The notes beneath the pieces are model-generated. The model made no database searches. It had not been told where the DNA came from and saw nothing but the letters and a program-made list of their open reading frames with translations. Source: Phycisphaerales bacterium UBA6054 (lineage in GTDB: Bacteria; Planctomycetota; Phycisphaerae; Phycisphaerales; UBA1924). From it: a stretch of 26,737 nt of DNA. Location of the stretch: positions 1 through 26,737 of the forward strand of contig DIYM01000151.1 in NCBI GenBank assembly GCA_002429045.1, given 5' to 3'. Shown piece by piece: positions 15,702 to 23,981 of the stretch (position 1 is the stretch's first letter; each line of letters opens with the position of its first letter). The position numbers were made by a program, and so were the translations under genes.

Positions 15702-18700
15702 ATGCTCTCGAAGTTCTTCATCGATCGTCCGGTCTTCGCGACGGTCCTCTCCCTGGTCATCGTGGTCGCCGGGCTCACATCGATGAGCGGGCTGCCGATC
15801 GCCTCGTACCCGGACCTGGCGCCCCCCACCATCTCCGTGGCCGCGGTGTACCCCGGCGCCGACGCCGAAACGGTCGCCGCGACCGTCGCCGCCCCGATCG
15901 AGCAGGAGGTCAACGGTGTCGAGGGCATGCTCTACATGAAGAGCACGTGCTCGGGCGACGGGACGTACACGCTCAGCGTGACCTTCGAGACCGGGACCGA
16001 TCTCGACATCGCGTCGGTGCAGGTGCAGAACCTCGTTTCCGCGGCCGAGCCTTCATTGCCCGAAGAGGTCCGGCGGATCGGCATCAAGACCCAGAAGAAG
16101 ATGCCCGATTTCGCGCAGATGGTCACGATCTCGTCCGCCGATGATCGGTTCGACGACATCTTCCTGAGCAACTTCGCCACCCTCCGTCTCCGTGACCAGC
16201 TCAAGCGTGTGAACGGCGTCGGCGGGGTAACCGTGTTCGGTGCCGCCGACTACGCGATGCGCGTCTGGCTCGATCCGGACAAAATGGAGGCCCGCGGGCT
16301 GACCGTCAACGACGTGCTGAGCGTGATCCGAGAGCAGAACGTGCAGGTCGCGGCCGGCACCATCGGGCAGCCGCCCGCCACCAACGGCACCCCTTTCCAG
16401 TTCTCCGTCACCGCACGCGGGCGCCTGCTCGACGAGGGCGAGTTCGGGGAGATCACGGTCCGCTCCCTGCCCGACGGACGCATGATCAGGCTCCGCGACA
16501 TCGCGCGCATCGAGCTGGGCGCCGAGAACTACGTGATGGAGTCGCGGGTCGATCAGAAGCCCGCGGCGGTGCTCGCGGTCTTCCAGCTGCCCGGCGCGAA
16601 CCTGATCGACATCTCCGACGGGATCCAGGATCTTATCGACGAGCTGCGCCCCACCTTCCCGTCGGGGATCGATATCGCCGTGACATACGACGCGGCGGAC
16701 GCGGTCCGTGCCTCCATCGCCGAGATCGTCGAGACGCTCTTCATCGCGGCGGTTCTCGTGATCATCACCGTGCTGGTGTTCCTCCAGGACCTGCGATCGA
16801 CGATCATCCCCGCGGTCACCATCCCGGTCTCCCTCGTCGGCACGTTCGCGGTCATGTCGCTGCTGGGGTTCTCGCTGAACACGCTGACGCTGTTCGGGCT
16901 GGTGCTCGCCATCGGGATCGTTGTCGATGACGCCATCGTGGTGGTAGAGAACGTCGCACGCAATCTCGAGGAGTCGGACATGACGCCGAAGGAAGCGGCC
17001 AAGCGGGCGATGGACGAGGTGACGGGCCCGGTGATCGCGACCACCCTCGTGCTGCTCGCCGTCTTCGTGCCGACGTCCTTCATGGGCGGGCTGACGGGCG
17101 TGATGTACAACCAGTTCGGGCTGACGATCGCCGCCGCCACGGTGTTCAGCTCGATCAACGCGCTCACGCTCAGCCCCGCCCTCTGCGGGGTGCTGATGCG
17201 TCGATCGACGGGAAAGAAGAACATCCTCTTCCGCTGGTTCGACGCGACCATCACCGCGGGGAACTCAGCGTACACCGGGCTGGTGTCCCGATCGGTCCGC
17301 AAGGCGGGCGTCTCGATGGTCCTTTTCGCTGCCCTCGCGGCCGGCGGGGTGATGTCGTTCATGTCGCTGCCCACCGGGTTCGCCCCCGACGAAGACCAGG
17401 GCATGATCATGGCGGTCGCGCAACTCCCCGACGCCGCGTCCCGGGAACGCACCCGCGCGGTCACCCGCCGCATCGACGAGATGCTCGAGGACGTCGAGGG
17501 CGTCCGGTCGCACATCCAGATCGGCGGCTACTCGTTGCTCGACGGGGTCGCCAACCCGAACGTCGCCTCGTACATCATCACCCTCGAGCCCTGGGACGAA
17601 CGCAACCGCCCCGGGCTCCACCAGCTCGAGATCACGCGCCAGATCCAGGCGCGGTTCAGCGCGATCCAGGAGGCCGTCGCGTTCGCGTTCGGGCTCCCGC
17701 CAGTCCCGGGCGTCGGGCTGTCCGGGGGCTTCGACATGCAGCTCCAGGACCGGGGCGGCGTCGGGGTGCAGGCGCTGCAGCAGGCCGCCCGCGAGCTCTC
17801 AACGAACGCGAACACGCAGTCCGGCATCACCGGGGTCAACTCCACGTTCCGAGCCACCGTGCCCCAGCTGTTCGTGGACATCGATCGCGACAAGGTCAAG
17901 CAGCTCGGGCTCTCGATGACCGATGTCTTCGGCGCACTCCAGACGTTCCTGGGCGGCTCGTACGCGAACGACTTCAACACGTTCAACCGGACGTTCCAGG
18001 TCCAGGTCCAAGCCGACGCCCGCTTCCGTTCCGATCCGGATGACATCCTCAAGTTCCGCCTGACCAACGCGAACGGGGACGCGGTGCCCATGTCGGCGTT
18101 CGCGACCATCGAGCGACGCTTCGGGCCCGCCATGATCTCGCGTTACAACCTCTACCCCGCAGCCTCGGTCAAGGGCCAGTCCGCGCCCGGGTTCTCGTCG
18201 GGGCAGGCGCTCGATCTCATGGAGCAGATCGCCACGCGGACCCTGCCCGACTCGATGGGGTTCGAATGGACCGGGCTGTCGTACCAAGAAAAGCTCGCGA
18301 GCGGCGGGGTGCTGCTGATCTTCGGGCTGTCGCTGCTCCTGGTGTACCTGGTGCTGGCGGCCCAGTACGAATCGTGGATGCTCCCGGTGTCGGTGCTGCT
18401 GGCGGTGCCGCTGGGGCTGCTGGGCGTGTCGGCGGGAGTGTACCTCAGGGGATACGACAACAACGTCTACACCCAGATCGGCGTCGTGCTGCTGATCGCG
18501 ATGGTCAGCAAGAACTCGATCCTGATCGTCGAGTTCGCGCGGGACCTTCGCCGGCGCGGCTCGACCCCCGCCGAAGCGGCCGTCGAAGCCGCACGATTGC
18601 GATTCCGCCCCATCCTGATGACCGCGTTCGCATTCGTGCTCGGCACGGCCCCCCTGGTCATCGCGAAAGGCGCCGGGGCGGGCGCCCGCACGGGGCTCGG

Positions 18701-18848
18701 GACGACCGTCTTCGCGGGGCTGATCGTCGCGACGGCCCTCGGCATCGTGCTGACACCCGCCATCTACAGGGTCGTGCAAGGAACCTCCGAGCGCTTCGGG
18801 GGCAAGAGCGCCGTGCCCCCCGCGTCGGGCGTCACCGACGGTTCCTGA
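15702..18848 (+). CDS. RND efflux pump, HAE1 family (AcrB/MexB-like)
   Basis: A 1048-residue inner-membrane proton-driven drug exporter of standard length. It begins MLSKFFIDRPVFATVLSLV, as the family does. The fourth membrane helix carries the paired aspartates of the proton relay (GIVVDDAIVVVENVARN). GFAPDEDQG, after the seventh helix, is the typical HAE1 motif. The second half ends with the expected helices (SKNSILIVEFARDLR and RFRPILMTAFAFVLGTAPL). The two large periplasmic porter regions are complete. GGAG lies 8 bases before ATG 15702. Substrates are unknown; hydrophobic drugs, detergents or solvents are usual for the family. No TetR- or MarR-type regulator accompanies the system in this window. 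Confidence 0.95.
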   Translation: MLSKFFIDRPVFATVLSLVIVVAGLTSMSGLPIASYPDLAPPTISVAAVYPGADAETVAATVAAPIEQEVNGVEGMLYMKSTCSGDGTYTLSVTFETGTDLDIASVQVQNLVSAAEPSLPEEVRRIGIKTQKKMPDFAQMVTISSADDRFDDIFLSNFATLRLRDQLKRVNGVGGVTVFGAADYAMRVWLDPDKMEARGLTVNDVLSVIREQNVQVAAGTIGQPPATNGTPFQFSVTARGRLLDEGEFGEITVRSLPDGRMIRLRDIARIELGAENYVMESRVDQKPAAVLAVFQLPGANLIDISDGIQDLIDELRPTFPSGIDIAVTYDAADAVRASIAEIVETLFIAAVLVIITVLVFLQDLRSTIIPAVTIPVSLVGTFAVMSLLGFSLNTLTLFGLVLAIGIVVDDAIVVVENVARNLEESDMTPKEAAKRAMDEVTGPVIATTLVLLAVFVPTSFMGGLTGVMYNQFGLTIAAATVFSSINALTLSPALCGVLMRRSTGKKNILFRWFDATITAGNSAYTGLVSRSVRKAGVSMVLFAALAAGGVMSFMSLPTGFAPDEDQGMIMAVAQLPDAASRERTRAVTRRIDEMLEDVEGVRSHIQIGGYSLLDGVANPNVASYIITLEPWDERNRPGLHQLEITRQIQARFSAIQEAVAFAFGLPPVPGVGLSGGFDMQLQDRGGVGVQALQQAARELSTNANTQSGITGVNSTFRATVPQLFVDIDRDKVKQLGLSMTDVFGALQTFLGGSYANDFNTFNRTFQVQVQADARFRSDPDDILKFRLTNANGDAVPMSAFATIERRFGPAMISRYNLYPAASVKGQSAPGFSSGQALDLMEQIATRTLPDSMGFEWTGLSYQEKLASGGVLLIFGLSLLLVYLVLAAQYESWMLPVSVLLAVPLGLLGVSAGVYLRGYDNNVYTQIGVVLLIAMVSKNSILIVEFARDLRRRGSTPAEAAVEAARLRFRPILMTAFAFVLGTAPLVIAKGAGAGARTGLGTTVFAGLIVATALGIVLTPAIYRVVQGTSERFGGKSAVPPASGVTDGS

Positions 18849-19032
18849 CCGGGCGTCAGCGCACCCGATCGATCGCCGACGGAACCACCGGTATCGCATG
18901 CCGGACACAACCGAGCCCGGCCCGGAACCGGGTCGTGCGGCCCTGCGGAGTGCGGGCCGTCGCCGCCGACGAGGAGATCGAGCACGATGCCACCCCCGGG
19001 CCTCGAACGCCCGCCCGTCTCGGCAACAGAAA

Positions 19033-19059
19033 AGGCACCCCACGACAAGCGGGGTGCCT
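19033..19059 (-). terminator. Rho-independent terminator of the GC-dockerin gene
   Basis: On the minus strand AGGCACCCC and GGGGTGCCT form a 9-bp stem around a 9-base loop, followed by TTTCTGTT. It lies 44 bases beyond the stop codon at 19103. On the plus strand no T-run follows, so it mainly serves the minus-strand gene, although the stem could also stop transcripts from the pump operon. Confidence 0.8.
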
Positions 19060-19102
19060 CAAGAGAAGATCGGGTCGGGCAGGGGCGGTCGCTCCCGCTG
19101 GC

Positions 19103-20458
19103 TTACGGGCAGCCGGCGTTGAAGAGCCCGATGTAGGCCACGACGTCGAAGAAGTTCAACGAGCCGAAGGGCTCGGCCAGGTCGGCGCTGGGATCGCCCG
19201 CGTTGAAGTTCTGGATGTACGCGGCGATGTCGAAGAAGTTGAGCGAATCATCGCAGTTGAGGTTCGCCGGGCTGTCGCACGGGCACGACGTCCCCATGAA
19301 CGGCTGGAGCACATACACGTCGCGGGCGGCGAAGTCCAAGATCAGGAGGGTCTGGCTCGCCTCGTCCCACGCGAAGTCGTAATAGCCCACACCCGCGGGG
19401 AAGGACACCGCATCCCCGGCCGAATCGACGATGTCGACCGACATCGCGTTGCCGGACTTGTCGACGAACTTGACGACGTCGCCGAACGCCTGCCCGCCGC
19501 TAGTGAGCGCTCGGTCGTTGTAGACGACCATGTCGCCGTCCATGAGACCGTGCAGGATCGCGACGTTCTGGCCCGACACGAACGGGGCGTTGTCGGTGCC
19601 GACGGTGACGCTGCTAGAGATGAGCCCGTCCGCGCCGCGGGTCCCGAGGATCAGGATGTTCGCCGCACGGGCGGCCATGTCACCGGTGTTCGGATCGATG
19701 TCCAGGTCACGCCAGAGCGTGGATGTGTCGGGCTGGATGAGCGCCGGCCCGCTCGGCGGGAAGTACGCCGTCACGAAGCTGTCCAGATCGGGGATCGGGT
19801 CGCCCAGATCGGGCTCGTCGGGGAGCACGTGCCCGAACGGCCCGTTCTTCTCATCGGCCGGCCCGGTGAAGGGGTCGAGCACCGACGCGACGACCGGGCC
19901 GTCCGACCCGAAGCCCTCGCCGTTGAACCCGCGGTCCCAGCTCGGGCCCGCGATCCCGCGCAGGTCGATCGAGGTCGCCTTCAGGTCCAGCGTGTCCAGG
20001 AACCCGCCCAGGGTGCTCTGCTTGAAGTTGAAAACCCGCACCTGCTCCGAGGCGCCCGAAGAACCGAAGTCGACGGTGCCCAGCAGACCGCGCTCGCTGT
20101 CCCAGTCCAGACCCGTCCAGCCGCGGAAGTTGGACACGGGCGAGGGCGAGCCGGCGAGCGAGCCCTCGACGACCGCGAACGAACGCCCGTCGGTGCCCAG
20201 CAAGAAGTCGAGCACCTGGACGACCTGCACGCCCGGGATCGGATCGGAGAAGTTGGCAAACCCGCCGATGTACGCGCTGCCGCCGTCGAAAGCGATCGAA
20301 CTCGGGTTGTTGCCGATAAAGAACGCCGGGGTGTTCACGGCATCGCTGAGCAGATCGATCTCTTCGGTCGAGATCAGCTCGAAGGTGTAGTCCTGTGCGT
20401 GCCCGGCGGCGGCGGCGCCGGCGAACGCGAACAACATAGCAAGGCGGTGACGCTTCAT
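19103..20458 (-). CDS. Secreted protein with C-terminal GC-type dockerin repeats
   Basis: A 451-residue secreted protein. MKRHRLAMLFAFAGAAAAGHA is a standard signal peptide with cleavage expected after AHA-like GHA. The middle (about 30-390) is beta-rich with repeated short stretches such as SIAFDGGSAYIGG, GLDWDSERGLLGTV, DLDIDPNTGDMA and YYDFAWDEASQTLLIL. This suggests a propeller-like fold of unknown function. The end holds two repeats, LNFFDIAAYIQNFNAG and LNFFDVVAYIGLFNAG, then CP at the terminus. This is the GC-type dockerin I know from Phycisphaerales. The cysteine-containing ends (CPCDSPANLNCDDS and AGCP) probably make disulfides. GGGAG lies 8 bases before ATG 20458. A consensus TATAAT lies about 100 bases upstream. 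Function unknown. Confidence 0.85.
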   Translation of the reverse strand: MKRHRLAMLFAFAGAAAAGHAQDYTFELISTEEIDLLSDAVNTPAFFIGNNPSSIAFDGGSAYIGGFANFSDPIPGVQVVQVLDFLLGTDGRSFAVVEGSLAGSPSPVSNFRGWTGLDWDSERGLLGTVDFGSSGASEQVRVFNFKQSTLGGFLDTLDLKATSIDLRGIAGPSWDRGFNGEGFGSDGPVVASVLDPFTGPADEKNGPFGHVLPDEPDLGDPIPDLDSFVTAYFPPSGPALIQPDTSTLWRDLDIDPNTGDMAARAANILILGTRGADGLISSSVTVGTDNAPFVSGQNVAILHGLMDGDMVVYNDRALTSGGQAFGDVVKFVDKSGNAMSVDIVDSAGDAVSFPAGVGYYDFAWDEASQTLLILDFAARDVYVLQPFMGTSCPCDSPANLNCDDSLNFFDIAAYIQNFNAGDPSADLAEPFGSLNFFDVVAYIGLFNAGCP

Positions 20459-20554
20459 GGTCTGATCTCCCTCGTGTCTCGGCCGCCCGACGGGGCGGCG
20501 GATGTGGTTCATGGGTCCGACCGATCACGCCCGTTCGGGCCGGATCGCATGATG

Positions 20555-20560
20555 ATTATA
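20555..20560 (-). promoter_or_regulatory. Promoter -10 element of the GC-dockerin gene
   Basis: The minus strand reads TATAAT, a perfect consensus in a very GC-rich background. It lies in the 203-base gap between the ROK gene and the dockerin gene. The transcript would start near 20548 and have a leader of about 90 bases. The -35 candidate, TTCCGT at 17 bases, is weak. Confidence 0.6.
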
Positions 20561-20661
20561 TAACTAAACCGGTGGCGACGGAACCCTCATCTCGCCCTTT
20601 CAAGGCCCGATTCGGCGTGTTCTCGGACACAACCCACGCCCTGCAAGTAGTTTCGTTACTC

Positions 20662-21534
20662 CTACGACGCCGAGGCGGCCTGCGCCGCGCCGCACGCCGC
20701 GTGATGGCGGGAGCACCCGAACCCCAGCCCCCACCCCTCGGTCGCGACACTCGTCAGCCCGTCCCGCACCAGAGCATCGATCCGCGACGCGTGCCGCCCC
20801 AACGCCATGCCGATCCCGCCCAGCAGCACGACCCGCCGGGGCGTGTACAACGCCAGCGCGATGCGGATCGCGCGGCTCAGCGCGATCAACGCCGGGTCAC
20901 GGTCGGACATCGACGCGATCCCCTCGGACAACGCGTCGCCGAACCGCGCGCGCAGCGCGGGCAGACCGAGGTATGACTCGAGCGAGTTGCGTCCGCCGTC
21001 GGCCCCGACCCGGTCCCCGGGCGTGATCCCGTCGCCGATCGGGCCGACATCGATCTGCCCGAGATGCCCGAGACCGCCGCCTCCGATCCCGAGAGACCGC
21101 CCGCGCTCGACGAGGGCCACGCCCACGCCGGTCCCCACAGCCACCCCGAGCACGCGCTCCTCCGTCCGCAAGCCCCGCACGACATCGAGCGTTGCGGCTT
21201 CGGCATCGCCCAGGAGCACGACCCCCGCGGGACGGCCGAGGGCGTCGCCCACCAGATCGTCGAAGCGGTACCCGACCAGCCCCGGCACGTTGACGGCGAG
21301 TTCGATAGACGCGCCGTCGGACGCGCGGCGCCCCGGGACGCACAGCCCCACACGCTCGATCGGTACCCCGGCCGTGTCCCCGATCACGTCGCGCACGGCG
21401 TGCCCGATCGCCGCGCGAAGGGTCTCGCGGTCCGGACGCGCATACTCACCGCTGATCCCGGTCCGCACAGAACCGCCCGAGAGCAACGCCGCCTTCACCG
21501 CCGTCCCGCCGATGTCGATCCCGAGCGTTGTCAC
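20662..21534 (-). CDS. ROK family sugar kinase-like protein
   Basis: A 290-residue cytoplasmic protein with no helix-turn-helix, so a kinase-type rather than repressor-type ROK member. Seen: the phosphate-binding GIDIGGTAVKAALL at 5-18, LGDAEAATLDVVRG where the catalytic Asp of the usual NDAN motif is kept, and GVAVGTGVGVALV for ATP binding. Odd features: the ExGH sugar-contact motif reads GLGH, and the CxCGxxGCxE zinc motif is absent (the region reads VGADGGRNSLES, with no cysteine). Substrate choice or activity may therefore differ from glucokinase or N-acetylhexosamine kinase. The GTG start at 21534 overlaps the stop of the upstream glycosidase gene (GTGA), so the two are translationally coupled and the kinase probably acts on a product of that enzyme. 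Confidence 0.82.
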   Translation of the reverse strand: MTTLGIDIGGTAVKAALLSGGSVRTGISGEYARPDRETLRAAIGHAVRDVIGDTAGVPIERVGLCVPGRRASDGASIELAVNVPGLVGYRFDDLVGDALGRPAGVVLLGDAEAATLDVVRGLRTEERVLGVAVGTGVGVALVERGRSLGIGGGGLGHLGQIDVGPIGDGITPGDRVGADGGRNSLESYLGLPALRARFGDALSEGIASMSDRDPALIALSRAIRIALALYTPRRVVLLGGIGMALGRHASRIDALVRDGLTSVATEGWGLGFGCSRHHAACGAAQAASAS

Positions 21535-23960
21535 GGGGAGACCGGGCTCGAAAGCTCGTCGATCTCATCGGCCCGCAGCACCGCTTCGAGCGCCGAGGCA
21601 TCCGCCGCGTCGATCAGCCCGTCTCGGTTGACGTCCCGCGCCGAACGCGTCTGGCGGTGGAGGTCGTCGATGGTCACCGCGCCGTCGGCATCCACGTCGA
21701 GGTCGTACGGCACGGGCCCGGTGAGCAGGCTGTGGAAGCGGAGCTGATCGTCGTAGTCCACGTCGCCATCCCCGTCGAGGTCGTACAGGTTCAGCACGCC
21801 TGACACCGCGGCGCCGGGGCCGGGCCCGGTGAAGCAGGCGAGGAACGCTTCGAGGTCGCGCGCGTCGGTGACGCCGTCGGCGCCGAAGCGGTATCGGCGG
21901 AACTGGTCCCGGAACAGCACGCGGTCGTTCTCGGTCATGAAACCGTCGCCGTCCAGATCGGCCGGCTCGAACCCGGATTGCGGCGGGTTCGGTTCGGCCT
22001 GCATCGCAAACTCGAAGAACGCCCAGTCCCGCGCATCGACATCGAGATCGCGGTTGAAGTCCGCGGTCTGGAAGGTCGCGTCGTTGAGCAGGAAGGACCG
22101 CAGCTCGCCCCGCATCGCCGCGCTGCCCGCCAGCGTGTTGCCCTCGAACAGGATCCAGTCCTCGAGCCCCTCGCCCAACGCGACCGACAACTGCTGGCCG
22201 ACCGACGGGCGTGCCTGGTTGGTCAGGATCGCCAGACCCGCGACGATGGTCGCCTGGCCCTTGCCGGCGTTGGCGATCTGGAGATCGTTGCGGATCGAGG
22301 CGGTGGACGTTCCGTACGCCATCGGGACGACGTACTCGAGCCAGCCGTTGGCCGCCATCTGCGGCCAGTCCTGCATCTTGACGAGCTGCGCCGGGCTCGT
22401 CAGCGCCTGCGCGAAGATCGCACCCGAGAACTGCAGCTCCGGATTGACCGAATCCATCCCGTTCTTCATCTCCAGCGCCGCCCGGGCGATGCCGTCGCGT
22501 CGGAACCGCACCCATTCGTCCCACAGCGGGTCGGAGTCGTCGGTGATCTGCACCAGGGGGTCCACGCCGGACTGACCGAAGAACGCGAGGCGCGAATCGA
22601 AATCGTAGGAGTACGGCCCGGGCTGCCCGTCGCCCGTGTTGTTATCCAGGGGGAAGCGGTGGTAGTCCGTGTGGATCCCCCAGAGCCCCGGGTACCCGGC
22701 GACCTCGGCGCAGTAGTCACGCAGCACCGCCTGCACCTCGGGCAGCCCGATGTTCACGAACACCTGCCCGGGGATGTCGCCGATGTCGGTGTTGCCGAGG
22801 TAGTCGGTGACCTTCCAGTCGGGGTTGGGATCGAGGATGTAGTCGCCCGTGCCGTTGAACGACCAGTACGCCGCTTCCATCCAGGCGTGCACCCGCATGC
22901 CGTGCTTGGCGGCGACCGGGATGGCCTGCTGCAAATAGTCGAACGGGAAGCGGTCCTGGAACACGTCCGATTGGTTTGTTGCGAGCCCCCAGTAGAACGT
23001 CTCGAGGAAGAGATCGCGGACGCCCGCGTCCTTGAGGGTCGCCAGCGTGGCGTCGAGGGCCGCGATCGTGCTCGGCGGACGCAGCCAGATCCCGCGGATC
23101 TTGCGTCGCGTCTCCGCGTCCGGCGCGGGCGGCTCGTTGACGCGCACCCCGATGTGGTTCGCGACCGCGCGGAACCCTCCGTCGCTGGGCCTGTTCGTCA
23201 CCCGGCTGGTCCCGTCGTCGTAGACGAACGCCGACGACCCGCCGCCGTCCAGGTTGATCGCGTCCCACGCGCCGAACTCGATCATCAGGTCGCCCATCTG
23301 CGGCAGGGTCACGCCATCAGACCAACCCGGCTGACGCCCGTCGATGACCATCAGGATCAGCGTGTCGCCGTCCCGCGAAACACCCGCGGCCGTGCGCGGA
23401 TTGCGAAAGCCCGGCTGCACGCGCGCCGTCGAGCCGAGGTTCTGCCCGTCGTCGACCAGCAGCGTGCCCGGGTCGTTGTCGGTGTTCGACGGGCCCACGC
23501 CCGCGACCGCGTCCTCGGCCTGCTGCGCGTCGACGTTCGAGAAGTTGCCGACCACCGCCCTGCCGTCGTCCATGATCATCAGCGAGGGGTCGGGGGCGTT
23601 GTTCTCGAACACGCGTGCGCCCGAGATGATCTGCCCGTCCGAGACGCTCAGGCCCACGATGTCGCCCAGCCCGCCGGGAAGCGTCGCGTAGAAGTTCGCG
23701 TTGACCGCCAGCTCGACGTCGTTGGTCTGCTGCCACAGGTCGGTGCGCGTCAGCACCGCCTCGGCCCCGGTGCCCGCGGGCGCGGGCTCGGTGACGACGG
23801 TCTCGACGCGCGGATCGGTCAGATCGATGACCGCGACAAAGCCGCGGACGTCACGCCCCTGGATCCGCCGATCGATCTCGGTGACGGTGATCGGCTGGGC
23901 GAACGCGGGGGCGACGATCGCCGCGAGCGTGGATGCCTGGATGACTGTTCGTAAACGCAT
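21531..23960 (-). CDS. Secreted phosphodiester glycosidase (NAGPA) - GHL10 glycoside hydrolase fusion with dockerin-like repeats
   Basis: An 809-residue secreted protein. The signal peptide ends APAFA at about residue 21. Residues about 30-270 are a NAGPA/phosphodiester glycosidase domain: NANFYATL (about 84-91), IDGRQPGWSDG (about 204) and NLDGGGSSAF (about 233). Residues about 285-600 are a GHL10 (PF02638-type) hydrolase domain: IRGIWLRPPS, FLETFYWG, GMRVHAWMEA and GIHTDYHRFP. The last 180 residues hold about six calcium-loop repeats: DFNRDLDVDARD, DLDGDGFMTEND, GADGVTDARD, DLDGDGDVDYDD, DVDADGAVTIDD and DVNRDGLIDAAD. These resemble dockerin type I. NAGPA enzymes release sugars linked through phosphate, and GHL10 proteins include the E. 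coli DigH, which cuts denuded peptidoglycan strands. GAGGGA precedes ATG 23960. It starts 21 bases after the GHL10 lipoprotein stop. Confidence 0.85.
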   Translation of the reverse strand: MRLRTVIQASTLAAIVAPAFAQPITVTEIDRRIQGRDVRGFVAVIDLTDPRVETVVTEPAPAGTGAEAVLTRTDLWQQTNDVELAVNANFYATLPGGLGDIVGLSVSDGQIISGARVFENNAPDPSLMIMDDGRAVVGNFSNVDAQQAEDAVAGVGPSNTDNDPGTLLVDDGQNLGSTARVQPGFRNPRTAAGVSRDGDTLILMVIDGRQPGWSDGVTLPQMGDLMIEFGAWDAINLDGGGSSAFVYDDGTSRVTNRPSDGGFRAVANHIGVRVNEPPAPDAETRRKIRGIWLRPPSTIAALDATLATLKDAGVRDLFLETFYWGLATNQSDVFQDRFPFDYLQQAIPVAAKHGMRVHAWMEAAYWSFNGTGDYILDPNPDWKVTDYLGNTDIGDIPGQVFVNIGLPEVQAVLRDYCAEVAGYPGLWGIHTDYHRFPLDNNTGDGQPGPYSYDFDSRLAFFGQSGVDPLVQITDDSDPLWDEWVRFRRDGIARAALEMKNGMDSVNPELQFSGAIFAQALTSPAQLVKMQDWPQMAANGWLEYVVPMAYGTSTASIRNDLQIANAGKGQATIVAGLAILTNQARPSVGQQLSVALGEGLEDWILFEGNTLAGSAAMRGELRSFLLNDATFQTADFNRDLDVDARDWAFFEFAMQAEPNPPQSGFEPADLDGDGFMTENDRVLFRDQFRRYRFGADGVTDARDLEAFLACFTGPGPGAAVSGVLNLYDLDGDGDVDYDDQLRFHSLLTGPVPYDLDVDADGAVTIDDLHRQTRSARDVNRDGLIDAADASALEAVLRADEIDELSSPVSP

Positions 23961-23981
23961 GGTTCCCTCTCGCTTCCGCGG

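Noticed and set aside
18985..19015. tRNA-like T arm on the minus strand (GTTCGAGG flanked by GGGC and CCCG)
   Set aside because: The stem does not pair properly around a TTCGANN loop, and no acceptor, D or anticodon arms can be found nearby.
18266..20563. Plus-strand open frame of 765 codons running from the pump gene across the dockerin gene
   Set aside because: It overlaps the end of the RND pump in another frame and lies antisense to the dockerin gene, which has a signal peptide and a terminator. The composition is that of a shadow frame.
20662..21534. ROK protein as a transcriptional repressor (NagC/XylR type)
   Set aside because: There is no N-terminal helix-turn-helix; the ATP-binding GIDIGGT motif begins at residue 5.
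21978..23954. Plus-strand open frame of 658 codons opposite the NAGPA-GHL10 gene
   Set aside because: Arg/Val/Asp-rich translation without motifs, fully antisense to a gene with three recognisable domains.
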